A stretch of 64,000 nt of DNA from Dipteris shenzhenensis (taxonomy: Eukaryota; Polypodiophyta; Polypodiopsida; Gleicheniales), in NCBI GenBank assembly GCA_047967505.1, contig CM106539.1, one strand, 5' to 3'. The notes under the pieces are model-generated. The model saw nothing but the letters and a program-made list of their open reading frames with translations. It had not been told where the DNA came from and did not search any database. Position 1 is the first letter of the stretch. Every line of letters starts with the position of its first letter. Shown here piece by piece: positions 11,854 through 22,300 of this stretch. The position numbers were made by a program, and so were the translations under genes.

Positions 11854-12297
11854 GTGAAAATTCTTCAAGACAGGGCAGTGGTAGGTAGGATAGTTGGCCT
11901 CACTCCTTTGAGGAGACAGATCAAGGACTGGATCCAAGCCAACCTAGCACTAGATGGTGACCACATTCAAGAGGTCACTATTTATGGACGCGGTGTTTTC
12001 CTCCTCCAACTTGGCTCCTCGGATACTGCTTTGGCTCTCGTGGAGAGGAGCTCTATTCTTATGGGCCCTCACTTGGTGTATCTCATCCCTTGGTATCATG
12101 GATTCACAGTGGAGGACATGGATTCGGCTCACCATGCCCCCCCCCCCCCCCCCCCCTTTTCTTGTGACGCTCCGCTTCCTGGGGCTTCCAAGGGAATACA
12201 GGTCCATCCTCCTTCCATAGGGCGGGCCTTTGGCATAGTTTTAGAGTACCCCTCAGAGTCAAAGTCAGCAGCGGTGGCAGATGATGGAGTCCCTTGA
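11854..12297 (+). pseudogene. LINE-B ORF1, N-terminal RNA-binding-like domain
   Basis: An open stretch of 147 residues. Its first 95 residues (IVGLTPLRRQIKDWIQ... and LVYLIPWYHGFT) resemble the DUF4283-type domain found at the start of plant LINE ORF1/gag-like proteins. In intact elements this protein binds element RNA. The region is interrupted by a run of about 20 C at 12137-12156, after which the residues become a meaningless Pro run. The zinc knuckle CX2CX4HX4C (CLRCRQKRHLARDC) follows at about 12430 in the next frame segment. Confidence 0.7.
12137..12156. repeat. Homopolymer of 20 C inside LINE-B ORF1
   Basis: The run follows CACCATG and disrupts ORF1. It is either slippage expansion in a dead element or an assembly/sequencing artefact; the length is uncertain. 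Confidence 0.85.
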
Positions 12298-13359
12298 CTC
12301 AAGCTTGTGGTGGAGAGTTCGGACACAGTTCTAGAGGTGATCCTTCTGGAGACCTTGGAGGGAGGTACTAGAGACCTTGAGGGAGGTATGCTTCGCTAGT
12401 GTGTGGAGGTCTTCAGTCTACTAGGACATTGTTTGAGGTGCAGACAGAAGAGACACCTAGCCAGAGATTGTACGAGAGGCTTGAGCAGGGCGCACCCCTC
12501 TTCACAGGAGACACGTGGGCAGCATAGCGACACGAGAGAGGGCGGGACTCGGAGTCCACTCAAGCAGACACATCAACAATATCTGTGACAACAGGTGGAG
12601 TCCCAGACCCCCTGGGTGGAGCCCTCAGAGGGAAGGTGGACCAGGGTAAGGAAAAAGAAGCGAAGCAAATGGGCCAGAAAGAGCCAATGGCAATCGCAAG
12701 AGGGGAGCATAGGTAGCTTCACAGGCATAGAGAGATCAAGTGGGTGGCCTACAAATAGGCTTACCACGAGACCGAGAGAGAGAGCCTTCGACTTCGGGAC
12801 ATTCTTCAGGCCCTCTAGAGGAGAGACTCTTCGCCCATTCACATGGCCCATAGCAACACTGGGAGTGGGCATCAAAGACCCCTAGAGCACGAATCCCCCC
12901 GGCCCCCCTCAGAGACTGGAGAGGGAGCCAAGAGGTCGCAGGTACCTGCTACACCTTCTATTGCGACAACAGATGATCCCACCTAGTTGCCTTCAGGATT
13001 CAATTGCCTCCTCTCTGCCACCCCCTTCCGTGCCTTCCCCACCTCAGCCTTCTCTGCTTGCCCCTCCCACGGTGGTTACCCTCATCACCCCCCTCCGCCA
13101 GTCCCCTCTCCCTCCCCACAGACACCAACAGCCTCGCCCGGGGCCTCTTCCTCGGGCACCCCGCTAGGCCTGGCGGTGGACTCCTCTTTTGTGAGTAAGG
13201 CAAAATCTTCTACGCTGATCTCTCTCCGGTTGCAAGGCAGTGCTTTGGGCACATAGGATACAACCTCTTCTCATACGTCGGGGGAGAAGGGTTTTGGAGA
13301 TTGAGCCCTCAAACCTCCACAGGCCGGCCTTTGCCGAGGGAGTTTTGGCGACTAGGACC

Positions 13360-13412
13360 TTGGAACTATTTGGAGATCCTGGATATGGAACTATTTGGAG
13401 ATCCTGGATACG
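13360..13412. repeat. 25-bp tandem duplication in LINE-B
   Basis: The unit GGAACTATTTGGAGATCCTGGATA(T/C) occurs twice in a row within the linker between ORF1 and the endonuclease. It adds about eight codons plus one base, so it shifts the frame. Confidence 0.85.
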
Positions 13413-13879
13413 TACCCTATGCCCCTGGAGTTGATCATTTTGATCCTGCAGCCCCAAAAAGGCAGCATCAACGCAGTGGGTTCCCGCACCCACCCAGTTC
13501 AGATCCTCTATTTTGCTTCCTTAGGGATGGAGAAGTGGACTCCATAGCATTTTGACGCGATGTTGGAGCATCAGGTATATCAGATGATGGACGAGTGGAT
13601 GGGACCTCAGGGTATGGATCTTTGGTTGGCCCATGGTAGCTCTGCGTATTTTCAGCTTGGCCTTTCTCCAATAAAGCCTTGATCAAGCTTGCTCGTAGCT
13701 GTGATCCGCTTGCCACTATAGATGGTTTTTTCATGGCTTCACTATTGGACACTTAGTAGTGTGCTGATCTATTTGGTGTAGATGTTTCTTCTATGGAGTA
13801 TTGGGCTCGGAGGGTGGGGATTGAGCTAGTGGCGATGCTAGTTCGTCGATGTACGGTCACAGATTATTTGCCCTTTAAA

Positions 13880-14530
13880 CCCATGAGTTTGACGGTGGTG
13901 AGTTGGAATGCGCACGAGCTACATGACCGTGCGCACAACTAGCAACTGTATCTAATTCTATGCCAGGAATTGTAGTGGGCCCCTGGTTGGTAGGCCAATT
14001 GATTTTCTCTTAATTTAGGAACACATGTTCTAAGCAACAGACATAACACGCCATCACAGTGTTCTCCCTGGGAGGGGCCCAGACATTTGGTCTCCAGCAA
14101 TTGGTAGGAGTGGTAGGGTATGCATTTCGGTATCACAGGCGCTGGCCCCGGAGGTTTTTGCACAAGGTGAGCTCATTTCAGGCCGGGCAGTTTGGATGGG
14201 CCTTCAGGCAGGAGAGGCCTGGATTGGTATATTGAATGTGTACGCATCCTCTTGTAGGCAACACCACCCGTCTTTTTGGCGGCGGCTCACAGATTGCCTC
14301 CCAGAGGTGGACTCATGGATTGTGGGGGAAGACTTCAACAATCTTGAGTTCATGGAGGACAAGCAGGGAGGATCCTCTTTCGTAGAGATGCCAACAGGGG
14401 AGAGGAGTACTTGGGAGCAGTTTATTTTTGCGATCGTTGGTGGTAGGAATCCTTGGTGCGAGTCAGAGTTTACTAGGCTTCTAGGCAGCCTATGCTTTTC
14501 CTTTGGCCATAGATGGCATGATGGGCTGCT
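13880..14530 (+). pseudogene. LINE-B endonuclease domain
   Basis: An APE-type endonuclease would nick target DNA to prime reverse transcription. The start motif TVVSWNAHEL and the GILNVYASS, WIVGEDFNNLEF and MEDKQGG blocks are in the expected order (the last in the frame 14196-14534). In the canonical GGDFN motif the second Gly is Glu here. Stop codons between 13930 and 14180 make it non-functional. Confidence 0.75.
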
Positions 14531-15344
14531 TTAGCGTCTAGACATATTATATATTGGTGACTGGGCTTTACTTCGTGGTGGCTCCACCGGCATTCTAGCA
14601 GGCACCCCAATGTCGGACCGCTCGCCAACAGTTCTTCATTTGGAGCAACCTCGCCGTGGACTCCTTCAAAAGGCAGTCCGTATACCAGGCGCTCTCTTAC
14701 AGGAGGACGACATCGAACAAGTGATGGTAGAGCTCTGGAGATAGCTTGAGGACTGTCCCATCGAGGGGTGGGCGACATGATTGGTTGAGTGGATTCAGCG
14801 GAGCAGTAAGGAGCTATAGGGCCAGGCATTGAGACGGCGAGCTGCTCTTCAGGAGCGGGAGCGAGCTTTGCGTCGAGATCTTGCATCCATTGAGAGACTC
14901 AAGGAGCATGATCTGAGGTCCTAGTGGCTCAGAGACCGTTTGGAGTGCGCACGCTCAAAGCTACAAGACTTCGAGGTCCTCAGAGCATAGTTCTCTTACC
15001 ACTCCTCTAGGGCGAGATGGGTCCAATAGGGGGACATGATGACTAGACAAGTTTTTCAAACCACAGGACCACAGTCAACTGGGATCCATCTACATCGTCT
15101 TAGGGACTCTCAGGGGCAGATGCACTTAGACTCCTAGGTGATTCTCGAGATGACTATAGCCTTCTATTGCCACCTTTTTCAGTCTGAGGATGCCTCGGCC
15201 GCCACTCTTTTGGCTAGAGAGTGAGTTTGGGAGCATGTCTGCACAGTTGTTTCACAGAGTCTTAGTAGATGCTTTGAGGAGCCCTTCATGGATGAGGAGT
15301 TGCAGGAGGCCTTACATGCTCTTCCAGCCTGGATGTGCCCAAGA

Positions 15345-15525
15345 GAAAGAAAGAAAGTTTATTAAAGTCTTCAGAAGACCGATGGGTCTATGAGACTGTG
15401 AAAAACCTGATACAAATGAGCTGTGGTAGTGGAGCTACTAAACGAGCATCCACACCAATGCAAAATGCAAGAAAGACATAATGCAGTACTAAGTCCTAAG
15501 TACAACATAGTCATGTCGATGGTTT
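15345..15525 (-). mobile_element. Nested 3' fragment of LINE family A inside LINE-B
   Basis: About 180 bp matches the 3' UTR and tail of family A (compare 5425-5600) on the minus strand: TTTCTTTC tail, GTCTTC hairpin, ATAGACCCATCGG and GGAGCTACTAAACGAGC. It interrupts LINE-B just before the PDG-like block of its RT; LINE-B coding resumes at about 15526 (GLTSTFFHCFWEHI). Family A was therefore active after this LINE-B copy inserted. Confidence 0.85.
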
Positions 15526-15879
15526 GACCTCGACCTTTTTTCATTGCTTTTGGGAGCACATCTCCACCCCACTCCGGTTAGCCTGCCAGGAGATTAGCCT
15601 GCCAGGAGATCTTTGACTCGGGATCCCTTCCACATTCCTTGAGCAAAGGTTGGATATGCCTGATTCTGAAGGGAGGAGATAGAGCGGATATTCTGCAGGG
15701 GAGTTAGAAGCCGGTCTGAGGTCGAAGACCGAAGGTTCTATCTCGACAATGAAGACCGATTACCCTTCTAAACACACCTTACAAGATCTTGCCTAAGGTC
15801 TTGAGCCTGCGCCGCCTGAGACCCCACCTTCCAGATAGCATGCATGAGACGCAGACAGGCTTTGTCAGGATTACAGCAT

Positions 15880-16420
15880 CTTGGATAATATCTTCACCTT
15901 CTGGGAGGCAGTTGATTGGGCCAAGGAGGAGGCGCGGCCTCTCGCTATCCTTCTTCTCGATTTTGAGAAGGCATATGACAGAGTTGAGTGGTCCTTCTTG
16001 GAGGGGACTATGCAGAGACTTGGTTTTTTAGAGAGATGGATCAAAGGGGTTTCAGCTCTTTATGCAGTTAGCTCTAGCCAGGTGATCATCGGGGGCCATA
16101 TAGGCGAGATCTTTTCGCAGTTCCGTTTAGTGAGACAGGGATGTCCTTTGGCTCCTTATTCTTCCTTTTTGTGGCGAAAGCCTTGGGCTATTTTCTGCAT
16201 TATCAGGCACTTGGCCTTATAGGGATGAGGCTGCCGATCCGACAGGAGGAGGAGCTCCTAGGTTCGGAGTTTGTAGATGATACTGTGCTCTATGTTGACG
16301 GCTCTACAGCTAGTCTAGAGAGGGTCAGAGGAGTACTGTCCATTTATTGTGAGGCCTCCAGAGCTCACATAAATTGGATCAAGTTTGTTGGCTTCTTCAC
16401 AGACATGGAAGCGAGCTAGG
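15880..16420 (+). pseudogene. LINE-B reverse transcriptase core
   Basis: The RT palm is recognisable: LLLDFEKAYDRVEW (first catalytic Asp) at about 15950, VRQGCPLAP at about 16130, and SEFVDDTVLYVD (catalytic FVDD) at about 16265, followed by an HINW(I)K block. The active-site Asp residues are intact, but frameshifts near 15880, 16155 and 16420 separate the motifs. Confidence 0.85.
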
Positions 16421-17414
16421 AAGTTCATAGCTGGGGAATAGATTTTGGCTTTTGATGGATTCTGAAGGGCGAGATGGCCAGATACCTGGGCTATCAAGTA
16501 GGCATCGACATTTCGGCAGAGCAACAGTTCTAGACCGGTTCTGGAGAGTGTTCGTTGGAAGCTCTTATATTGGAGCTCTGCTAAACTCTCGCTTGCAAGC
16601 TAGTCATTAGTGAACCAGGTACTCCTTGCCACATCTTGGTACATTGCTTCTTGTTGGTGCTTCCACCGAGGTTGCATGGGGAAGCTACGGCGCTTGGTTC
16701 AGAATTTCTCTGGTTGGGATCGGATGGCACGCGCAACACTAGGGCCAGGGTGACTTGGCAGACAATGATTTTGCCCCAGGCACAGGGTGGACTTGGTATT
16801 ATTGATCTAGAGATGCAGAGTCGAGCCCTCTTGGGCAAGCTGGTAGAGAGGCATCACCCCAGGGGCGGAACCATGGAAGCTCCTACTCCAACAGGGGTTT
16901 CTTGAAAATACGCCTCGCATTGGCGAACAGTGGCAGCAATCATACATGTGGATCTTCTCTAAGACTCCGTTGACAGGGAAGGGCTCTTCGTTGATGCGGA
17001 GTCTCTACAAAGTGTGGTAGAGATTGGCAGGAGGACTCATTCAGGCTAGTCCATCTTGCAGAGAGGAGTTTGAGAGAGAGCCGCTCATTTGGCACTCGGA
17101 GGCCAGAGAGGTGGAGGGAACGCATGCTTGGGTAGCAGACTCATATCAGTTGGGCACAGTGGGACAGAGGCCCGGCCAGATTCTTTGGGACATGGAGACG
17201 ACTTCCTAGAGAGACATATGCCCGCAAACAAGCTCTCTCTTATCTTCGGGGAGTAGGCATCAGGATGTAAGAGATCGAGGACGCGATCCCGGACTCTTGG
17301 TAAGAGGGATTACGGAGCCCTTGGACCCCCATTGCTAGTCAGGATAGTTCTCGCGGACTGGGGTATCGCTCCGAATCGGGAGTCACTTGGTTTCCCCCAA
17401 TCTCCTTCTATCGG

Positions 17415-18235
17415 GTGGGACCGAGAGGCACATTGCAGGTGGAGTCGGAGATGGATGAGGAGACAGAGGTGGACTTAGAGGACCTGGAGTGGCAAAGGGT
17501 CAGGATTGTGGGCCGTTTAGGTAGGACTTGGTATATTGATCCCTCCATAGTCTTATTGACCCTAGAGGGAGCGGTGTGGCGCCTTTGGATCTGGGAGTGC
17601 CGACCCTTATGTGACATTCCGTGGGACGCAGGGGAGTGGTTTTGGCTTGCCCGCATTGGGCATTCGGACAGGGGGGAGGAGGTTTCCTTCTTTGCATACA
17701 CTACTCGCATCGGGCGTCGTCTACAACTTGGGGCAGTAGCATGGTCCTCCATGAGGGAGTGCCATTGGCTAGAGCAAGATGTTTCGAGGGAGGTCATAGG
17801 TTGTTTTTGGCCCCGCCTTTGGACAAGTTTGCGCCTGCGGAAGATTTCTTATTTCTTCTGGCTGTTGGTGCATGGGGGCCTGCCTATCGGTCCCTAGCTA
17901 GAGCAAATGCGGATAGATGGCAGATGCACTGGTGTATGGACGGAGTTTTGGAGATGATTCCGCACTGCCTATGGGGCTGCCTTGTTGCACAACGGATTTG
18001 GCTGGCGTCCTTCAGGATTGTTGCTAGCACACGAAGGATGAGCAGGGATTTCACGTGGGGGACCCTGTCACGCTGGCCTATAGGCTACATGGACAGCATA
18101 TTTCCCGGATTGAGGTCCATAACGCAGCTCAGCCCTCCCGTCCATGCCCACCACCTCTCTCGGAGGATGATGTTTGGGAGACTGTTTCCAGCATCACTAC
18201 CTGGAACGCTTGGGTGGGTCAATGCAGTTGGGTGA
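17415..18235 (+). pseudogene. LINE-B C-terminal region with zf-RVT
   Basis: The sequence spans two overlapping frames. KISYFFWLLVHGGLP (about 17840) passes into ANADRWQMHWCMDG and IPHCLWGCLVAQRIW (about 17900-18000). This matches the Cys/His region (zf-RVT) at the end of plant LINE ORF2. It is joined by at least one frameshift near 17880. Confidence 0.75.
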
Positions 18236-18618
18236 TGTGAGGCCAGACAATTTCACTGGCGGCTACCCTAGTAGCCATTTGGCAGGATATCATATTTACC
18301 TTGTGCACCATTGGGGAGCGCGTACTCCAAGCTCGAGAGCGACCATCAAGGGGCAGGAGCGCTTTCGCCAGATATGGCCGGCATGAGTATTCTACACCCT
18401 TTGCGCGAGGGGTATTCGCTGGGTATGTAGACCAGCATCATGGTTAGTAGCTCCTGTTTCGGAATCTCTACAGGCAATGAGCCATGAGATCCGATAACGG
18501 GTGTTTGTTCTTGTAGCTGGTGACCACTTTTTTCTTGTTTTCATTGACAGCTCCTTTTGGAAGCTGGCTGTATGGTTTTTCAAGCATTAATAGAGTTTAC
18601 CTTTTTCTGGGAAAAAAT

Positions 18619-19022
18619 AATAATTGTTGGGTGGTAGTAATGATTTGAAATATAAAAAGGCAGGAAATGAGTGCTTTGTTGAAATTTTAACAGCAAGTCT
18701 CTTGTTTATATCTTCCTGCTCCTTTAGACAAAGCTAGATCAATTTCTGTTTGGTTTTTTTATAAAACCCATTGTCTAGTGGCCAACCAGCTGTCAGAACT
18801 CTTAATCTTTCTGGCAGAGAGAACCCTCAATCTTTTTGTTGGCACTAAATCAATGCATCAAAATGTAGATAGTCTCTGAAAGTTTCATTGTTGCATTGGA
18901 GAAACTGCTTCAAAATAATTGTTCGGTGGTAGTAATGATTGGAAATTTAAGAAGGCAGGAAATGAGTTCTATGTTTAAATTTTAAACAGCAAATCTCTTG
19001 TTTATATCTTCCAGCTCCTTTA
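18619..19022. repeat. 105-bp direct duplication, 295 bp apart
   Basis: Copies at about 18619-18727 and 18914-19022 share TTGTT(G/C)GGTGGTAGTAATGATT, AAGGCAGGAAATGAGT and CTCTTGTTTATATCTTCC. The first begins at the LINE-B A-tail. There is no coding signal in the 290 bp between them. Confidence 0.85.
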
Positions 19023-19225
19023 TTCAATGCAGGTAAGCACGATAAATAGCCTTATTTTCATCAAAATTTTCACAAAACTTGCATGATAATTGTCTTCAAA
19101 TTGGTCATTTTCTACCAAGCATGCACAGTTAATGGTTTTCAGATTGCAGTAAGTGATTGGAGGTTTGCTGGTAAGTTCAGATCAACTCAGCAGTTAACAG
19201 GGTGGTTATCTTGTGTAAAAAATAG

Positions 19226-19307
19226 TTTTCTTGATGCAAAGGAGAAGCGTTACAACCCAAAGATGGCTCCCTCGATTCAAAAAGAGAAATGGAGGAAAGG
19301 ATCACAG
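19226..19307 (+). CDS. GT14 exon, ..SFLDAKEKRYNPKM..KWRKGSQ
   Basis: This exon encodes the RYNPKM...KWRKGSQ block. The donor GT is at 19308. The frame stays open upstream to 19083, so the 5' border is uncertain. The acceptor AAATAG at 19220-19225 fits where family similarity stops; AG at 19141-19142 is an alternative. Confidence 0.8.
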
Positions 19308-22300
19308 GTCGCTTTCTCTTTGAAATATTCTATAACCTTTGAATTCCTAAACTTTCCAGCTTGAATCTTTTCTTGTATGTTTAAAACAAAGAAGAAAATG
19401 CTTATTCAACATAATGAGAAACTCAAAATCCCCTGAACTCTTCATGTTGTTGTTGTTGGAGATATCATAGCCAAAGAGTGTGTTGGTGTATAGTACTAGG
19501 CGATCTAGTACTAGTCTATGTGTGTGAGTCATGTGTGAGTGCCACGTGTCATCATGGGACTTATCCCATATGCACTAGGTGCTAGTGTGTGAGTGAGTAG
19601 CCTATATAAGGCTTGTACTTCACTAGTCTTGTCATACTTGATGAATGAATGAAAGCCTTTCTTCATGTCTTCATTTCCTCACACCCTAACTCTCTCTCTC
19701 TCTCTGTCTCTGTCTCTCTCTCTCTCTCTCTCTCCCCCTTCACCATGTTTCTAACATGGTATCAGAGCCACCTTCCATAGCTGCCACATCACCCTAGCCC
19801 TAACCCTAATTCTGCTTCAGCCCTTCTTCCTGCAGCCGCCTCAGCCCTGCTCCATTTTGCCTCTATTCACCTCCTCCTTGCACCCGTTTGCATCAGCTTA
19901 GAGTCTTCACAGCCTGCCGCCTCCATTCTGCCTCCTCTTTGCAGCTATTTGCTTCAATTGTTGCCTCCTTTCAGCCTTTTTGCCTGCATAGCCAACCGCC
20001 TTGGTTCGAGACCTTTTGGAGCTCTAGGCGCCCTTCACAGCCTCCATTTGGAGTTAACTGCAGAGGCTGTGAGCGTAAGTGGAGCTGAAAGTGTTACTGA
20101 AAGTGGAACTAGAGTTGACACTGAAGCTGAAGATGAGGCTGGCGCTGAGGTTGAGGATGAGGATGTAGCTGAGACCGAGGTTGAGACTTAAGCTGAAACT
20201 GAAGCTGAAGCTGAAGCTGAAGCTGAAGTTGCGGCTGAAACTGAGGCCGAGGTCGGTCCCGCCTTTGCTTTGCTGTCCACTCTGAGTTCACTGCGGTTGT
20301 AGCATGTGTTCAAATCTTCGAGTTTCAGTTGTGTTTGTTTCTTGGCTTTGTTGTCGTCTTTCTTGGTGGCTTTATTTGTATCCTTGCCACCTTTCCCCAT
20401 TTTGTAGGACAGACCCGCGTTCGGTGTAGGACTTAGTCTTTTTGTAGGGGCGGGAGTGGAAGCGGGAGAGGGAGCGGGAGCAGGAGCAGGAGCATGTACC
20501 CCCCCTCATGACAAGAGAACCCCTGGGGGTTGAAACGAGGCTGTAGGTCGGGGTGGGGGAGGGGCTGTAGGAGGATGTAGGCGGGGAGGGCTGAAGGGGT
20601 GAAGCCAAGAGGGAGGGAGGGTGGCGAGGCTAGGTGGGGGGCCAAGAGGGAGGGAGGGTGGAATAAGGAGGGTGGAGCAGAAGTGGGGAGAGAAGGCAGC
20701 GAGCGGGGGAGCTGAAGGCGGGGAGGCAGCGGAGGGAGGGAGTTGCAGGCAGGTGGGGGAGCAGGAGCGGAAGGGCGGAGGGGTTGTAGGCGGAGCTGCA
20801 GGCGGGGCAGCAGGAGCAGTAGGGGAGGAGTGGGAGCGGAGGCAGCAGGCGGGAGAGAGAGATGTATTAACGTTTGCAGGAGGCCTCGTGGGACAAAACC
20901 AAAAGTAACTCACTATGTGCTGAAGCAAAGGGCTCACTAAGGCCCTTGCTGAAAGCTAAAGTGCTAAACTAGTGAGCAAAATAGCAAAGCACTAACGTCT
21001 ACGAAAGACCACAGGGTCTATGAGACTGAAAAAACTGGATACAATTAAAATTAAAGCTAAGGGTGGGGCACTAAACAGGCACCCATACCTAAGGCTGATG
21101 TCAAGGATGAGAAAAGTAATATATTGTACTATCGCTCCGAGAGAAACCCGAAAGTGGAGTACTTGCCTTCTGACCCCCTCATTAGTCTTGCAATTAAGCA
21201 GATATATAGCCAACCAATTGTTAATTTGTTGCCCCACAAAAGGATTAAACCGAGGACGTATATACCTATATGATCTGAATGTAGTCCATCACACACACTA
21301 AGACTGAACCACATTCTGAGTTCAGAATTATTATATCAAAAAATATAATGATTTCAATCATCCGAAGTCAACTCTTCAACTATTACTCATGCATGTTGTA
21401 ACACGCAACGGTAAATGATCGTGTAATCACAGCGAGGCCTTCTTTAAGCATTAATATGAGTCGTCTTTGGGTGGGTTAGAGATGTAGAGTCGACAATCGA
21501 TTTGGTCCATGTACCCACTGTGGGCCCCCTCCTCCAATGTGGGGGAGAATTTTCTTTAAACTTGGAGAACTTGAAATACAAAAGACAGTGGACACTTGTG
21601 TAGGTCACACGGATTGCAACTCTGAAGAGAACACTTGTGAACATGTAGAGCTGCGCTCAAAGTCCTGAGAAAGAGATTCAGCCAACAACCAAGGCCTCAA
21701 TGCTGCCCACACTCACGTTGAGACCACTTTGCGAGGCTAATGCTGTCCACGGGCATGCACGGTTACGGCGTGAGTGAGATAAAATGAGCTCTGAGATCAA
21801 GGAAGGATGTTAAGATTCCATTTACTAGGAAGCGTTGCTCTCACAATGGCAACAGCTCATAGATCAAAATTTGGAGCCAAAAGGTTTCTAATGTCCCATT
21901 TTGTCTCTGAGTATCCAATGAATAGAAGTTTTCAAAGCTTAATTTAAAGCATTTATACAAAAGACTTAAGACTCTATGCCAGTTTTCCCAAATGTACCTG
22001 ATAAGTCAATGGGTCATATTAATCTTGTTGGAAATAGAAAGACTCAGGGAGTTTCTTTTTTCTCAATAATATCTACAGATTTACAGGCTAATTAAGATTA
22101 TGAGGGATATCAGGATGGGGAGGACGTGGGCAGTGTGAGGGAGGGGGGCCGAGGAGCACAATTAGCAGCTATGCTGGTTTGTGCTTGCCCAGATGGCTCA
22201 GCCAGTAGGCAAAGGAACAGCATAACCTGTCACTGCAATTAGAATTTGGGGTGAGTTTGTTAGATATCAATGCTCCACTCTCGTGTAACTACGCAGGAAC

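Larger units (their letters stand above)
11560..18620 (+). mobile_element. LINE family B (plant L1-like), near full length, broken, with nested insertion
   Basis: This is a 7-kb non-LTR retrotransposon on the + strand. In order it holds an ORF1 with an RNA-binding-like domain (11854-12140), a poly-C interruption, a CCHC zinc knuckle (about 12430-12471), a Pro/Ser-rich linker, an AP-endonuclease domain beginning TVVSWNAHEL (about 13893) and containing WIVGEDFN (about 14320), a reverse transcriptase (15900-16400), and a C-terminal zf-RVT region (about 17830-18000). It ends in a short A-rich tail at about 18610-18623. Stops and frameshifts occur in every domain. It belongs to the L1-like class usual in plants and is clearly distinct from family A, which lacks this ORF1 and has another 3' end. 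It may lie in an upstream intron of the GT14 gene. Confidence 0.88.
19454..20860 (+). mobile_element. LTR retroelement copy 2 with antisense ORF, in GT14 intron
   Basis: The LTR spans about 19454-19756: it starts TGTTGGAGATATC, contains TATATAAGG and a CT-rich stretch, and ends CTAACA. The primer-binding site TGGTATCAGAGCC follows directly. The same order of parts as copy 1 (11298 to 9690, inverted) then appears: Gln/Ser-rich stretch, antisense ORF at 20400-20188 and a GGGAGG-rich tract to about 20860. No gag or pol, and no second LTR, are visible. Copy 1 and copy 2 LTRs share nearly all of their length, including the 25 bp before TGTTGGTGTATAG. Confidence 0.78.

Noticed and set aside
12950-13260. 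Four overlapping Pro/Ser-rich frames
   Set aside because: C-rich linker of LINE-B gives open frames in most phases. It sits between recognised LINE-B domains, so it is not a separate gene.
7131-18600. Missing upstream exons of the GT14 gene
   Set aside because: I looked for the N-terminal GT14 motifs (FLTRGPLP- and FVLLSESCIPL-type) on the plus strand and found none that could be supported; the exons may lie outside the window.
20506-20940. 143-residue Pro/Ser-rich minus-strand frame and matching Gly-rich plus-strand frames
   Set aside because: They fall in the GC-rich tract of LTR copy 2; repeat composition explains them.
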